A DNA stretch of 64,000 nt from Acidimicrobiia bacterium (GCA_022819505.1 JAJEHD010000008.1:21265-85264); one strand, 5' to 3'. Positions 1 through 10,615 are shown, counted from the first letter of the stretch. The notes: generated from the letters alone by a model not told the origin. Numbers and translations are program-made.

Positions 1-101
1 ACCGGCGTGACGGCGGGCTCGGCTGCCGGGTCGTTGGCGGGCGGGTCGGCGGACTCTGCGGGCGCGGCGGACGGTCTCACGGTGGTTGCTGCGCTGCTCA
101 T
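1..101 (-). CDS. N-terminal fragment of an unidentified protein (cut by window edge)
   Basis: An open frame runs on the minus strand from an ATG at 99-101 to the left edge, giving about 33 residues. They are almost all Ala, Pro, Ser, Glu and Asp (it opens MSSAATTVRPSAAPAES), so this is a disordered leader and says nothing about function. A TAGCCT box at 108-113 lies 6 nt before the ATG, the leaderless arrangement seen at many genes here, and this is the main support for calling it a gene. It is divergent from murJ. The downstream domain lies outside the window. Confidence 0.5.
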   Translation of the reverse strand, partial: MSSAATTVRPSAAPAESADPPANDPAAEPAVTP

Positions 102-107
102 CGTCTC

Positions 108-113
108 AGGCTA
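108..113 (-). promoter_or_regulatory. -10 box of the left-edge gene (leaderless)
   Basis: TAGCCT on the minus strand, 6 nt before the ATG at 101. It fits the actinobacterial TANNNT consensus and would start transcription at or next to the start codon. Confidence 0.5.
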
Positions 114-128
114 TAGGGGCAGCGCGGC

Positions 129-134
129 TAGCCT
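129..134 (+). promoter_or_regulatory. candidate -10 box for murJ
   Basis: TAGCCT inside the 17-mer at 124-140, which is identical to the 17-mer at 40848-40864 that carries the -10 box of the leaderless amidohydrolase gene. Here no start codon follows at 6-9 nt, so it would give murJ a leader of roughly 135 nt. Confidence 0.35.
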
Positions 135-203
135 CGCCCTGAGGCCGAGCGATGGGTAGCGGTTGATGTGGATCTCATGAGATTGAGCGAGGCCATGGCC
201 CGA

Positions 204-233
204 GCGGCCCGTGAGCGCAGCGAACAAGAGCGG
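204..233. repeat. 30-nt dispersed repeat, copy 1
   Basis: The 30 bases starting GCGGCCCGTGAGCG match 26033-26062 with one mismatch. This copy is non-coding, just upstream of murJ. The other copy encodes the C-terminal residues of IspH. Confidence 0.6.
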
Positions 234-276
234 GAACCACGGGCACATGAAGGACCCTGCAAGCAGCGACTGATCA

Positions 277-1941
277 GTGACTGAGCCGAAACGGCCCCGG
301 CGGGCATCGGGTCCGCTGCTGGTGGCGCTGGGGATCGGCGCCAGCCGCCTGGCCGGTCTGGGCCGCGAGACCGTCGCCTCCCGGCTGCTGGGCAACACCG
401 CGGCCGGCGATGCCTTCGCCGTGGCCATGCGCATCCCCAACATGCTCCAGAACCTGCTGGGCGAGGGCGTGCTGTCGGCCAGTTTCGTACCCGTCTACAG
501 CCGCCTGCTCGACGAAGCCACCGATGAGGGCGGCGACGCCGAAGATCCAGGTCGGGTGGCCGGCGCAGTGGCTGCCGCACTGATGACCGTCGTCGGTCTG
601 GCGGTGGTGCTGATCGTGACCCTTGCCCGGCCTATCACCTTCGTGCTGGCGCCCGGCCTCGAGGGCGACCGCTTCGAGCTAGCGGTGTCGCTGGTCCGGA
701 TAACTGCTCTGGGCACCGGCTTCGCGGTGCTGTCGGCGTGGTGCCTGGGTGTGCTCAACAGCCACCGCCGCTTCTTCGTGTCGTACGCCGCGCCGGTGCT
801 TTGGAACGCGGTCCAGGTAGGGGCGCTGGTGGTGGCGTGGATCCTGGCTTTCGACCTCGACGGCGTGGCGCGCGCCCTGGCGTGGGGGGTGGCCGGCGGC
901 GGCCTGGCCCAGCTGCTGGTTCAGCTCCCGCTCACCGTGCGCCTGGCCCGGGGATTGCGGCTGCGCTGGATGCGGGACCACAGCGGCCTGAGCGAGATCC
1001 GGCGCCGGTTCGGTCCGGCCGTGCTGGGACGGGGCGTGGTGCAGGTGTCGGCGTACGTCGACCTGATGCTGGCCTCGCTGCTGGCCACCGGCGCGGTGGC
1101 CGCCCTGTACCGGGCCCAGATCCTGTACATGCTGCCGGTGAGCCTGTTCGCCATGAGCGTCGCCGCGGCCGAGCTGCCCGAGATGTCGCGACTGTCCAAC
1201 GACCCGGCCGCGCTGGCGGCCCGCTCCCAGGCGGCCATGCACCGGGTGGCGTTCTGGATGCTGCTGGCCGCCGCGGTCTACGCCGCGGCCGGCGACCTCA
1301 TCGTGAGCCTGCTGTTCGAGGGCGGGGTGTTCGGGTCGGCCGACACGGTGCTGGTCTGGTTCGTGATCGCGGCCTACGCGCTCGGGTTGCCGGCAACCGG
1401 CGTGAGCCGGGTGCTCCAGAACGCCTGCTACGCCCGGGGCGACACCGCCGGTCCCGCTCGCATCGCCGCCGTCCGGGTAGCAGTGGCTGCCGCCGTCGGC
1501 ACGGTCGTGATGTTCCCTCTGGACCGCGTCGTAGTGGGCTCCGACGGGCTGGTGGGCGCGGCCGACGCCCTCGGACTGGCATGGGCGCTGCCCGCAGCCG
1601 AACGGGCCCTCGACGATGTGGTCCGGCTGGGCGCGGTCGGTCTGGCCCTGGGATCGGCGGTGGCCGCGTGGACGGAGATCGCCCTGCTGTCCCGCCGGTT
1701 CGGCTTTCCCGAAGCGGTGCGATCAGCGCTGGGGGCCCCGGCCGCGGCCGCGGCGGTCTCCTTCGCGGCGACCGCCGCGCTCAAGCTGCTGGTGGACGGC
1801 TGGCCGTCGATCCTGTCGGCGCCGCTGGTGGCCGCGGCCGCGGTTCTCGTCTACGCGCTGGTGGCCTTCCGCAGCGGCGTGACCGAGGCCCACCTCCTAC
1901 TCCAGCCGCTGCGAAGGGCGCTATGGACCTCGCGGGACTAG
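277..1941 (+). CDS. murJ: lipid II flippase MurJ
   Basis: A 554-residue polytopic membrane protein of the MviN/MurJ family (MOP superfamily), predicted to flip lipid II across the cytoplasmic membrane for peptidoglycan synthesis. The N-terminus has the family pattern, with an Arg-rich cytosolic end, GASRLAGLGRE, then an RIPNMLQNLLGEG segment matching the conserved first loop. About 14 hydrophobic segments follow. The GTG at 277 is the first sensible start; no strong ribosome site precedes it. It fits functionally with mreBCD/rodA/PBP2 and uppP elsewhere in the window. Its TAG stop (1939-1941) is also the first half of the pspA -10 box. Confidence 0.93.
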   Translation: MTEPKRPRRASGPLLVALGIGASRLAGLGRETVASRLLGNTAAGDAFAVAMRIPNMLQNLLGEGVLSASFVPVYSRLLDEATDEGGDAEDPGRVAGAVAAALMTVVGLAVVLIVTLARPITFVLAPGLEGDRFELAVSLVRITALGTGFAVLSAWCLGVLNSHRRFFVSYAAPVLWNAVQVGALVVAWILAFDLDGVARALAWGVAGGGLAQLLVQLPLTVRLARGLRLRWMRDHSGLSEIRRRFGPAVLGRGVVQVSAYVDLMLASLLATGAVAALYRAQILYMLPVSLFAMSVAAAELPEMSRLSNDPAALAARSQAAMHRVAFWMLLAAAVYAAAGDLIVSLLFEGGVFGSADTVLVWFVIAAYALGLPATGVSRVLQNACYARGDTAGPARIAAVRVAVAAAVGTVVMFPLDRVVVGSDGLVGAADALGLAWALPAAERALDDVVRLGAVGLALGSAVAAWTEIALLSRRFGFPEAVRSALGAPAAAAAVSFAATAALKLLVDGWPSILSAPLVAAAAVLVYALVAFRSGVTEAHLLLQPLRRALWTSRD

Positions 1942-1944
1942 AGT
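1939..1944 (+). promoter_or_regulatory. -10 box of pspA, overlapping the murJ stop codon
   Basis: TAGAGT, 7 nt before the pspA ATG at 1952. Its first three bases are the TAG stop of murJ. Confidence 0.55.
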
Positions 1945-1951
1945 TCAAGCC

Positions 1952-2752
1952 ATGTGGAAGCTCCTAAAGCGCCGCTGGAAGTACTTGACTGCCCGGCTGG
2001 GGGGCCGCTGGGAGGAGAAGGCGGATCCGAAGACCCAGCTGGAGCAGGCCATCGGTGAGGCCCGCGAGCAGCATCGACGGCTCAAGGATCAGGCCGCGAA
2101 TGTGATCGCCAATCAGAAGCAGACCGAGATGCGTCTGAACCGGGCCATCACGGAGCTGGAGCGAGTGAACGTCAACGCCCGCCGCGCCCTGATGATGTCT
2201 CAGGAGGCCGTCTCGGACGGAGACCAGTCCAAGGCCAAGTCCTACAACTCGGCGGCCGAGCAACTGGCAGGCCGGATGATCACGCTCGAGCAGGAGATCG
2301 AGAGCCTTAAGGACCTTTACCTGCAGACATCGCAGGCGTCCGACGAAGCCAAGGCGGCCGTCACTCAGAACTCGTTGAGCCTGCAGGAGAAGCTGCGACA
2401 GCAACAGAGGCTGCTGGGCCAGCTCGACCAAGCCCGCATGCAGGAGCAGATGAACGAGGCGATGACCTCGCTGTCGGAAGCGGTCGGGGAGGAACTGCCG
2501 ACGTTCAACGAGATCCGGGACAAGATCGAGGCGCGCTACGCCAAGGCGAAGGGCATGGCCGAGCTAGCCGAGGGCGGCCCAGAGGTCAGCATGCTCGAGA
2601 TCGAGGAGGCCGCCCGCAACAAAGAGGCGAAGGCTCGCCTTGAACACATTAGGGAGAATCTGGGCCTTCCCGCGCCCGGGCCTGACGAGATAGTCGAGGC
2701 CACCGTGGTGGAGACAGCTGACGCCGAGGTACCCACAACTCCGGACGACTGA
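1952..2752 (+). CDS. pspA: PspA/IM30 family membrane-stress protein
   Basis: A 266-residue, highly charged, almost wholly helical protein of the phage-shock protein A / IM30 (ESCRT-III-like) family, which binds stressed inner membrane from the cytosol. The N-terminus holds a short amphipathic helix (LLKRRWKYLTARLGG) and a KTQLEQAIGEAREQH segment typical of the family. Long coiled coil covers residues 25-185. The Asp/Glu-rich C-terminal tail from about 215 resembles actinobacterial PspA extensions. The ATG at 1952 follows a TANNNT box by 7 nt, so it may be transcribed separately from murJ as a leaderless message. Its stop faces that of proB, 40 bp away. Confidence 0.85.
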   Translation: MWKLLKRRWKYLTARLGGRWEEKADPKTQLEQAIGEAREQHRRLKDQAANVIANQKQTEMRLNRAITELERVNVNARRALMMSQEAVSDGDQSKAKSYNSAAEQLAGRMITLEQEIESLKDLYLQTSQASDEAKAAVTQNSLSLQEKLRQQQRLLGQLDQARMQEQMNEAMTSLSEAVGEELPTFNEIRDKIEARYAKAKGMAELAEGGPEVSMLEIEEAARNKEAKARLEHIRENLGLPAPGPDEIVEATVVETADAEVPTTPDD

Positions 2753-2792
2753 ACGGCGGCCGCTGACGTCTCTCAGCTGGCGAGCGGCTCGG

Positions 2793-3911
2793 TCAGGAAC
2801 GGGGCAGGACTACCAGGTCGTTGGCGTGCACCACCACGTGGGGAGCACCGGGGGGCAGGTCCTCCCGGCGCCGGCCGGCTGCGGTGCGCAGCTCGTCGCT
2901 GCTGTGGCGGGCCAGACCCTTGGCGAACACCTCTCCCCCGGCCTCGCGCACCTCAACCGGCGCGCCCGCGTCGAAGGTTCCGGACACCGACCGCACACCG
3001 ATGGCTAGCAGCGACTTGCCCCGCTCGAGTGCGGCCCGGGCCCCCGAGTCGACCGTGATCTCTCCCTGAGACCCCACCGCGAAGCCGATCCACAGTTTGC
3101 GGGCCGGCAGCCTCTGGGCCGAGGCCCGCACCACCGTCCCCACCCCGGCCACCCCGGCCGCGGCGTCGACGAGCACGCCGGGCCGCTTGGCGTCGGCGAT
3201 CACTGTGGGCACTCCCGACAGGGAGGCAACCCGGGCCGCGGTGAGCTTGGATGCCATGCCGCCGCTACCCCGGTCGGTTCCGGCACCCCCGACCCGGCTC
3301 TGGAGATGGTGGTCGAACTCCACGATCTCCTCGATGAGTGAAGCCTCGGAGTTCCGGCGCGGGTCCTCGGTCAGCACTCCCGCGGTGTCGGTCAGTAGCA
3401 CCAGCAGATCGGCCTGAACCAGGTTGGCCACCAGCGCGGCCAGACGGTCGTTGTCGCCCCACCGGATCTCGTCGTCGGCGACCGCGTCGTTCTCGTTGAC
3501 GACGGGCACCACGCCCAGGTCCAGGAGCTTGCGCAGGGTGCTGGCCGCGTGCACGTACTGGGTGCGGATCACGAAGTCGAGCGGCACCAGCAGCACCTGG
3601 CCCGCCACCACGCCCAGGCCGGAGAACACCTCGCGGTACATGCCCATGAGAGCGCTCTGGCCGACGGTGGCCACCGCCTGAAGCGTCTCCATGCTGGACG
3701 GGCGCCGATCGCCGCCCATGCCGAGTTCGGGGAGCCCGGCCGCGATGGCGCCACTGGTCACAACCACCACCCGGCAGCCCTGTGAACGCAGGGCAACCAC
3801 CTCGTTGCAGAACTTCTCGATCGGGACGCGGTCGATCGCGCCGGCGTCGTCGGTGACCGACGAGGTACCGATCTTGGCCACGATGGTGCGGGCTGCCGCC
3901 TCCGAGCTCAC
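2793..3911 (-). CDS. proB: glutamate 5-kinase
   Basis: Phosphorylates L-glutamate with ATP, the first step of proline synthesis. The protein has 372 residues, as in family members with a C-terminal PUA domain. An amino-acid-kinase domain starts with the lysine of IVAKIGTSS, followed by VVVVTSGAIAAG, NENDAVADDE and GGMASKLTAA (substrate/ATP loop). The PUA domain takes up about the last 90 residues. The frame stays open further upstream, but that part is the shadow of obgE. I chose the GTG at 3911 because it overlaps the obgE stop in a GTGA, predicting translational coupling, and gives the correct N-terminus. Confidence 0.93.
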   Translation of the reverse strand: MSSEAAARTIVAKIGTSSVTDDAGAIDRVPIEKFCNEVVALRSQGCRVVVVTSGAIAAGLPELGMGGDRRPSSMETLQAVATVGQSALMGMYREVFSGLGVVAGQVLLVPLDFVIRTQYVHAASTLRKLLDLGVVPVVNENDAVADDEIRWGDNDRLAALVANLVQADLLVLLTDTAGVLTEDPRRNSEASLIEEIVEFDHHLQSRVGGAGTDRGSGGMASKLTAARVASLSGVPTVIADAKRPGVLVDAAAGVAGVGTVVRASAQRLPARKLWIGFAVGSQGEITVDSGARAALERGKSLLAIGVRSVSGTFDAGAPVEVREAGGEVFAKGLARHSSDELRTAAGRRREDLPPGAPHVVVHANDLVVLPRS

Positions 3912-5200
3912 CGGTCGCCCCCGCCTATACCTCCCGAGACGGTGGCCTCGGCGTCGTCGTAGTACGTGAAGCTGAAGTCCCCGATGCACACCTCGTCGCC
4001 GGTGACCGCGCCGGCCCTCGCCAGCGCCTTCTCGACGCCGAGGCTGCGCAGCCGATCCTGGACGTAGGCCTGCGCGCCGGGGTCGGTCAGGTCGCTGAGG
4101 GCCACCGCCCGCGCCGCGGCCCGCCCGCGTACCGTCCACGCGCCGTCATCGCCGCGGACGACCGACACCTCCTGAGCGTGGGGCAGGGGCCGGTGCACCA
4201 CCGGGACCTCGAGGACCGGCTCGCTGACCCGGGCCTCGGTCACCATCCGGCTGAGCTCGCCGAGCACCTCGGACACGCCCTCGCCGGTGACCGACGACAG
4301 GCGCCCGCCCGCAATGCCGAAGCTCTCCTCAGGCGCGGTGTCGGCCCGGCTGCCCACCACCAGCCGGGGCCGCTCGGCCAGCTCGGGGCGGTACTGGCGC
4401 AGCTCCCGCAGCAGCACCGACAACTGCTCGTCGGGGCGGCAGTCGGCCAGCTCGCAGAGGTCGATCAGCACCAGCAGCACCCGGGCTCGCTCGACGTGAC
4501 GCAGGAACCGGTGGCCCAGGCCGCGGCCCTCGCTGGCGCCCTCGATCAGCCCGGGGATGTCGGCCAGGACCATCTCAAAGGTGTCGTCGAGGCGGACCAC
4601 TCCGAGGTTGGGCTCGAGGGTGGTGAAGGGGTAGTCGGCGATCTTCGGCTTGGCCGCGGACACGCGGCTGATGAACGTGGACTTGCCCACGTTGGGAAAG
4701 CCGACGATGGCCACGTCGGCCAGCAGCTTCAGCTCGAGACGCAGCCAGCGCTGCTCGCCGAACTCGCCTTGCTCGGCGAAGGCCGGGGCCCGTCGCCGGT
4801 TGGACAGGAACCGGGCGTTGCCCCGACCGCCGTCGCCAGCGTGCGCCGCCCGCCAGCGCTCACCGTGCTCCGACAGATCGGCGAGCTGGGACCGGTCTGT
4901 GTGGTCGAGCACGACCGTGCCCACGGGAACCCTCACGTCCAGGTCGTCGCCCCGGGCCCCATGACGGTTGCCCCCGGAGCCGTGCTTGCCGTTGGAGGCC
5001 CGGCGATGGGGGTGGTCCCGGAATGCCAGCAGGGAGGCGACATTGCGATCGGCGACCAGCCAGACATCGCCGCCGCGGCCGCCGTCACCGCCGGCCGGAC
5101 CGCCCCGGGCCACCCGGGCCTCCCTGCGGAAGGCGACGCACCCCGCGCCGCCATCACCCGCAGTGACATGCAAGTTGCACTCGTCAACAAACCCGGACAC
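3908..5200 (-). CDS. obgE: ribosome-associated GTPase Obg
   Basis: A 430-residue Obg/CgtA GTPase involved in 50S subunit maturation and stress control. Residues 1-158 are the Gly-rich Obg fold, about 160-330 the G domain and the remainder an OCT domain. Visible motifs are G1 GFPNVGKS (167-174), a Thr-rich switch (FTTLEPNLG) and G3 DIPGL (214-218). The G4 motif, normally NKxD, reads SRAD at 284-287, which is unusual for a guanine-specific GTPase. G5 is SSVTG (302-306). It lies between rpmA and proB, a conserved actinobacterial order. Confidence 0.94.
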   Translation of the reverse strand: MSGFVDECNLHVTAGDGGAGCVAFRREARVARGGPAGGDGGRGGDVWLVADRNVASLLAFRDHPHRRASNGKHGSGGNRHGARGDDLDVRVPVGTVVLDHTDRSQLADLSEHGERWRAAHAGDGGRGNARFLSNRRRAPAFAEQGEFGEQRWLRLELKLLADVAIVGFPNVGKSTFISRVSAAKPKIADYPFTTLEPNLGVVRLDDTFEMVLADIPGLIEGASEGRGLGHRFLRHVERARVLLVLIDLCELADCRPDEQLSVLLRELRQYRPELAERPRLVVGSRADTAPEESFGIAGGRLSSVTGEGVSEVLGELSRMVTEARVSEPVLEVPVVHRPLPHAQEVSVVRGDDGAWTVRGRAAARAVALSDLTDPGAQAYVQDRLRSLGVEKALARAGAVTGDEVCIGDFSFTYYDDAEATVSGGIGGGDR

Positions 5201-5281
5201 CCCTAAAGACTAAGCGGAGGCTTCCCCGGCAGGACCGAATCGATCCGACCGGCCCAAGAACCCAGAAGGGAGGCGCGACGA

Positions 5282-5378
5282 GACAGGCCGGCGGGTGGCG
5301 GCGAGTCAGATGACCGACGAATAGGGCGAAGCCCGTGTCGGTCATCTCGGCTCGACGACAGGACCCGCCGGCCGGAAC
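5282..5378 (-). repeat. 97-nt structured repeat, copy 1 (candidate RNA hairpin/terminator)
   Basis: About 97 nt closely matching 6018-6114. It folds as a long hairpin. The outer arms are GGCCGGCGGGT and ACCCGCCGGCC. The middle stem is AGATGACCGAC (5308-5318) with GTCGGTCATCT (5337-5347). The tip is GGGC/GCCC around a 3-nt loop. It begins 19 nt after the rpmA stop and ends about 80 nt before obgE, all on the minus strand, so it could terminate or process the rplU-rpmA transcript. Confidence 0.7.
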
Positions 5379-5397
5379 GGCAGGTAGGCCGGAGCCG

Positions 5398-5655
5398 TCA
5401 GGCTTCGGCCGGGACGACCTCGACCAGTTTGCGGCCCCGCCGGGATCCGTAGCGCACGACGCCGTCGGCCTTGGCGAACAGGGTGTCGTCGCCGCCCTTA
5501 CCGACGTTGGTTCCCGGATGGATCCTGGTGCCCCGCTGGCGCACGAGGATGGCGCCGGCCAATACCCGGCCGCCGTCATAGACCTTCACTCCGAGGCGCT
5601 GCGCGTTCGAGTCGCGGCCGTTGCGGGTGGATCCCCCGCCCTTGGTCTTGGACAT
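5398..5655 (-). CDS. rpmA: 50S ribosomal protein L27
   Basis: An 85-residue bL27. It opens [23 protein letters not shown], close to the family's [14 protein letters not shown] signature, and continues with [18 protein letters not shown]. The N-terminal tail reaches the peptidyl-transferase centre. There is no Firmicutes-type cleavable extension. It follows rplU after 3 bp, the usual pairing. Confidence 0.97.
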   Translation of the reverse strand: MSKTKGGGSTRNGRDSNAQRLGVKVYDGGRVLAGAILVRQRGTRIHPGTNVGKGGDDTLFAKADGVVRYGSRRGRKLVEVVPAEA

Positions 5656-5658
5656 GAG

Positions 5659-5973
5659 TCAGCCCTTCCGGATGTCGGTGATCTCAAGGGTTGCCAGCGT
5701 TTGGCGGTGACCCCACCGGCGACGCTGGTTGCTCTTGGACTTGTAGGTGAAGCCGCGGATCTTGGGTCCGCGGTGCTCGTCGACCACGACCGCGGTCACG
5801 CTCGTTCCGGCCAGATCGGCCGGCGTCGCCAGCACCGAGTCGCCGTCCACGACGAGCACCGGCCGCAACGAGACCTCCGAGCCCGGCTCGGCCACCCGTT
5901 CAACCTCGATCGTCGAGCCCTGCTCGACGCGGTACTGCTTACCGCCGGTCTGGACCACTGCGTACATAGCCAT
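5659..5973 (-). CDS. rplU: 50S ribosomal protein L21
   Basis: A 104-residue bL21 with the signature MYAVVQTGGKQYRVEQG and a C-terminal SNQRRRWGHRQ basic patch that binds 23S rRNA. Two ATGs are possible, at 5973 and 5967; the second gives the canonical MYAVV start. A TACTAT box at 5977-5982 ends 9 nt before the 5967 ATG, so a leaderless or near-leaderless transcript from 5967 is possible. First gene of the rplU-rpmA pair. Confidence 0.96.
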   Translation of the reverse strand: MAMYAVVQTGGKQYRVEQGSTIEVERVAEPGSEVSLRPVLVVDGDSVLATPADLAGTSVTAVVVDEHRGPKIRGFTYKSKSNQRRRWGHRQTLATLEITDIRKG

Positions 5974-6017
5974 CGAATAGTAGCGGCACCACCATGTCGC
6001 TCCACGCCGAACGACCC

Positions 6018-6114
6018 GACAGGCCGGTGGGTGGCGGCGAGTCCGGGCGACCGACGATAGGGCGAAGCCCTGTCGGTCGGACGGACCTCGACGACAGGAC
6101 CCGCCGGCCGGAAC
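6018..6114 (-). repeat. 97-nt structured repeat, copy 2 (candidate RNA hairpin/terminator)
   Basis: Second copy of the element at 5282-5378. The middle stem here is CGACCGAC (6048-6055) with GTCGGTCG (6072-6079). The pair outside GACCGAC is C-G here but T-A in copy 1, a compensatory change that supports a conserved structure. It begins 27 nt after the RNase E/G stop and precedes rplU. Confidence 0.7.
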
Positions 6115-6140
6115 AACCCGGTCGGGGCGAACCCGCCGGG

Positions 6141-7898
6141 TCAGTCGATCAGGTCGGCGAGGAGGCGGAAGCCCCGGCCCGAGCAGTCGCTGCAGATGTC
6201 CGACAGCGACTCGAGCAGACCCTCGCCGCTGCGCTTGCGGGTCATCTCCATCAGCCCGAGACCGCTGATATCCAGCACCTGGGTGCGGGTCTTGTCCCGG
6301 GCCAGAGCCTCGCGGAAGCGCTTGGTCACCTGGGCCCGGTTGGCCGCCACCTCCATGTCCACGAAGTCCACAACGATGATGCCGCCTATGTCGCGCAGCC
6401 GCAGCTGGCGGGCCAGTTCGTCGGCCGCCTCCAGGTTGTTGGCCAGCACGGTCTCCTCGAGGCTCGACTTGCCGACGTTCTTGCCGGTGTTGACGTCGAC
6501 CACGGTGAGAGCCTCGGTGTGCTCGATGATGAGAGAGCCCCCCGAAGGCAGCCAGACCTTGGGCTCGAGCGCCTTCTTGAGCTGCTCGGTGACGTAGTAG
6601 CGCTCGAACAGCGGCAGGTCCTGCTCACCTGGGTCGTAGAACTCGACCCGGTCCGCGAGCGGCGGGATGATCGACGAGATGTAGCCCGACGCCTTCGAGT
6701 AGAGATCCTGATCGTCGATGATCACGCCCCGGTAGTCGGTGTTGAGTTCTTCACGGATGAGGCGCAGGGGTGCTTCGGGCTCCCGGTACAGCAGGGCGGG
6801 GGCCGCCGACGACTTGGCCAGCTTCTCGATGTCCTTCCACTGGCGCAGCAGGCGGACGACATCGCGCTCGATCTCGGCCGCGGTGACCTTCTCCGCCGCA
6901 GTCCGCATGATCAGGCCATGACCATCGGGCTTGACCTTCTCGAGGATCGACCGCAGACGTCGGCGCTCGCCGTCGGGGAGGCGCTTGGAGATCCCGAACC
7001 CCGTGGAGTTGGGCACCAGGACCACGAACCGGCCGGCCAGGGACACGTCCTGGGTCAGGCGGGCGCCCTTCTCCCCGATCGGGTTCTTGGTGACCTGGCA
7101 CAGGATCGACTGCTTGGGCTTGAGCAGCTCCTCGATGCGGGGTTTGACCTGGTCGCCGTCCGCGCGGCCGCCCTCGATCTCGTCGGGGTCGTACTGGACG
7201 TCCCCCCGGTACAGCACCGCGTTCTTGGGCGTGCCGATGTCGACGAAAGCGGTCTCCATGCCCGGCAGCACGTTCTGCACCCGCCCCAGATAGATGTTGC
7301 CGTGGATCTGGCTGATCTCATCGGCCGGGCGGGAAACCCTGAACTCGATGAGGCGCCTGCCTTCGAGCACCGCGATCTGGGTGGCCTGCTTGCTGACGTG
7401 GACGCACATCAGATACCGGCCGAGAGCCTGACCCTTGCGGGTGCGGCCCCTGCGCCCCTTGAGGCTCTTCTCGTCGAGCTCCACCGGCTCGTCGTAGGTG
7501 ACGGCCTCCACCACCGCGGGCTGGCGGGACTTCTGACCGGACCGGTTCCCGCCCCCGCGCCGGCGCCTCCTTCGACGCCCACCGGTCGCGGAGCCGCCCT
7601 CACCCGCACGTCCATCGCTACCCGCACGTCCATCGCTTCGCCGCCCGCCGGCGTCCACCGGCGGCGGGGCGGGGCGGGTGTCACCGATCTTGGGCTTTCG
7701 GGCCGGCGGCTGATCGGGGCGGCGCTGGTTGCCGGTCCGGCCACCGGTCGAGCCTCCGGCCGATTCGGCCTTCTTGGCTGCGTCAGGCCTGGGCGCCTGG
7801 GCTTGCTTTGCGGACTGCTTCCTCGCCTCCGGCTTAGGTTTCCGCGCTTCCTTCTCGGCGGCGCTGGGCGCGCCCGCCGCGTTTCGTTCGTTGCTCAT
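6141..7898 (-). CDS. rne: ribonuclease E/G family endoribonuclease
   Basis: A 585-residue RNase E/G homologue for mRNA decay and rRNA processing. Residues 1-150 are a Lys/Arg/Ala/Pro-rich disordered extension, as in actinobacterial RNase E. An S1-like RNA-binding region follows (GNIYLGRVQNVLPGM...AFVDIG). The catalytic DNase I-like core has the metal-binding aspartates in VVDVNTG and VVDFVDME. Near the end is the Zn-link CSDCSGRG, which holds the dimer of dimers. There is no long degradosome scaffold at the C-terminus. The ATG at 7898 is preceded by GAAGGAA. It lies in the conserved order before rplU-rpmA. Confidence 0.93.
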   Translation of the reverse strand: MSNERNAAGAPSAAEKEARKPKPEARKQSAKQAQAPRPDAAKKAESAGGSTGGRTGNQRRPDQPPARKPKIGDTRPAPPPVDAGGRRSDGRAGSDGRAGEGGSATGGRRRRRRRGGGNRSGQKSRQPAVVEAVTYDEPVELDEKSLKGRRGRTRKGQALGRYLMCVHVSKQATQIAVLEGRRLIEFRVSRPADEISQIHGNIYLGRVQNVLPGMETAFVDIGTPKNAVLYRGDVQYDPDEIEGGRADGDQVKPRIEELLKPKQSILCQVTKNPIGEKGARLTQDVSLAGRFVVLVPNSTGFGISKRLPDGERRRLRSILEKVKPDGHGLIMRTAAEKVTAAEIERDVVRLLRQWKDIEKLAKSSAAPALLYREPEAPLRLIREELNTDYRGVIIDDQDLYSKASGYISSIIPPLADRVEFYDPGEQDLPLFERYYVTEQLKKALEPKVWLPSGGSLIIEHTEALTVVDVNTGKNVGKSSLEETVLANNLEAADELARQLRLRDIGGIIVVDFVDMEVAANRAQVTKRFREALARDKTRTQVLDISGLGLMEMTRKRSGEGLLESLSDICSDCSGRGFRLLADLID

Positions 7899-7928
7899 TG
7901 TGTTCCTTCGAGTACGTGAGCAGGCGCG

Positions 7929-8650
7929 TCATGGTGCGACTCCTGCTCCTGCGACCGACAGCTCGGCGACTGCCAGCGGTTCGCGGCGCTGGAGTCCGTC
8001 GGTTGCGATCCATTGGTGAAGACGGTGGGCCCGCAAGATGCTGAGCGGCGGGTCGAGGCTCGCGAGCAGCTCCGGCGGGCGCACCGCCCGCGGCTTCGTG
8101 CCCAGCTCGGCGATTAGCCTCACACCGTCTGTGATATCCCCCTGCACTTCGGCGGCCAGCACGGCGGGCCGGATGTCATCGGTGTCCAGCCGCCCCTTGC
8201 GCTCGCGTTGCACGAGCAACTCGCTGCGGGCCAAGGCCCGCTCCAGCGCCTCCGACGCCTCCACGGCGTCGGCGCCGGCCGCATCGATCCTCCAAGTACA
8301 GCTCGTTACCGCGTGCTGGAGCGACGGCTCGCCACCGGCGAGACCGGCCGCGGCCAGCGCTGTCATTCCCGCCGGCAGCGACGCGGTCAGCGCTGCGACG
8401 AGGTTCTCGGCGTCGACACCGGCTTCCCGGTCCGGATCCAGCTCGACGTCGAGGTACTCGGCGTCCGAGGAGTACCCGGTAGACAGGGCCAGCCCGAATG
8501 CGATCTTGGGCCGGGGATTGAACCCGGCCGAGTAGGCCACACCCACGCGGGCGCGCCGCAGCGCCCGCTCCCAGATCCGGGCCACGTCCCGGTGGGATGT
8601 GAAGCGGACCTTGCCGTGCTTCGAGAAGCGGATCCTCACTCTCGACGACG

Positions 8651-8654
<4 letters not shown>
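7929..8654 (-). CDS. TIGR03936/DUF2344 family protein, partner of radical SAM enzyme
   Basis: A 241-residue protein of the DUF2344 family, recognised by its start (VRIRFSKHGKVRFTSHRDVARIWERALRRA) and the GFNPRPKIAFGLALSTG segment. In many bacteria it is fused to, or encoded beside, the radical SAM protein found immediately upstream here. Its biochemical role is not established. The GTG at 8654 overlaps the upstream stop in a GTGA, so the two proteins are probably made together. The frame stays open upstream, but that part is the shadow of the radical SAM gene. Confidence 0.85.
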
Positions 8655-10603
<1,949 letters not shown>

Positions 10604-10609
10604 TGTGCC

Positions 10610-10615
10610 AGCCTA
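10610..10615 (-). promoter_or_regulatory. -10 box of the radical SAM gene, overlapping the rodA stop
   Basis: TAGGCT on the minus strand, 6 nt before the GTG at 10603. Its first three bases are the TAG stop of rodA (10613-10615). Confidence 0.55.

Noticed and set aside
247..273. Eight-codon frame (MKDPASSD) ending 3 nt before the murJ start, as a leader peptide
   Set aside because: No ribosome site or -10 box fits it, and one short frame of this length is expected by chance.
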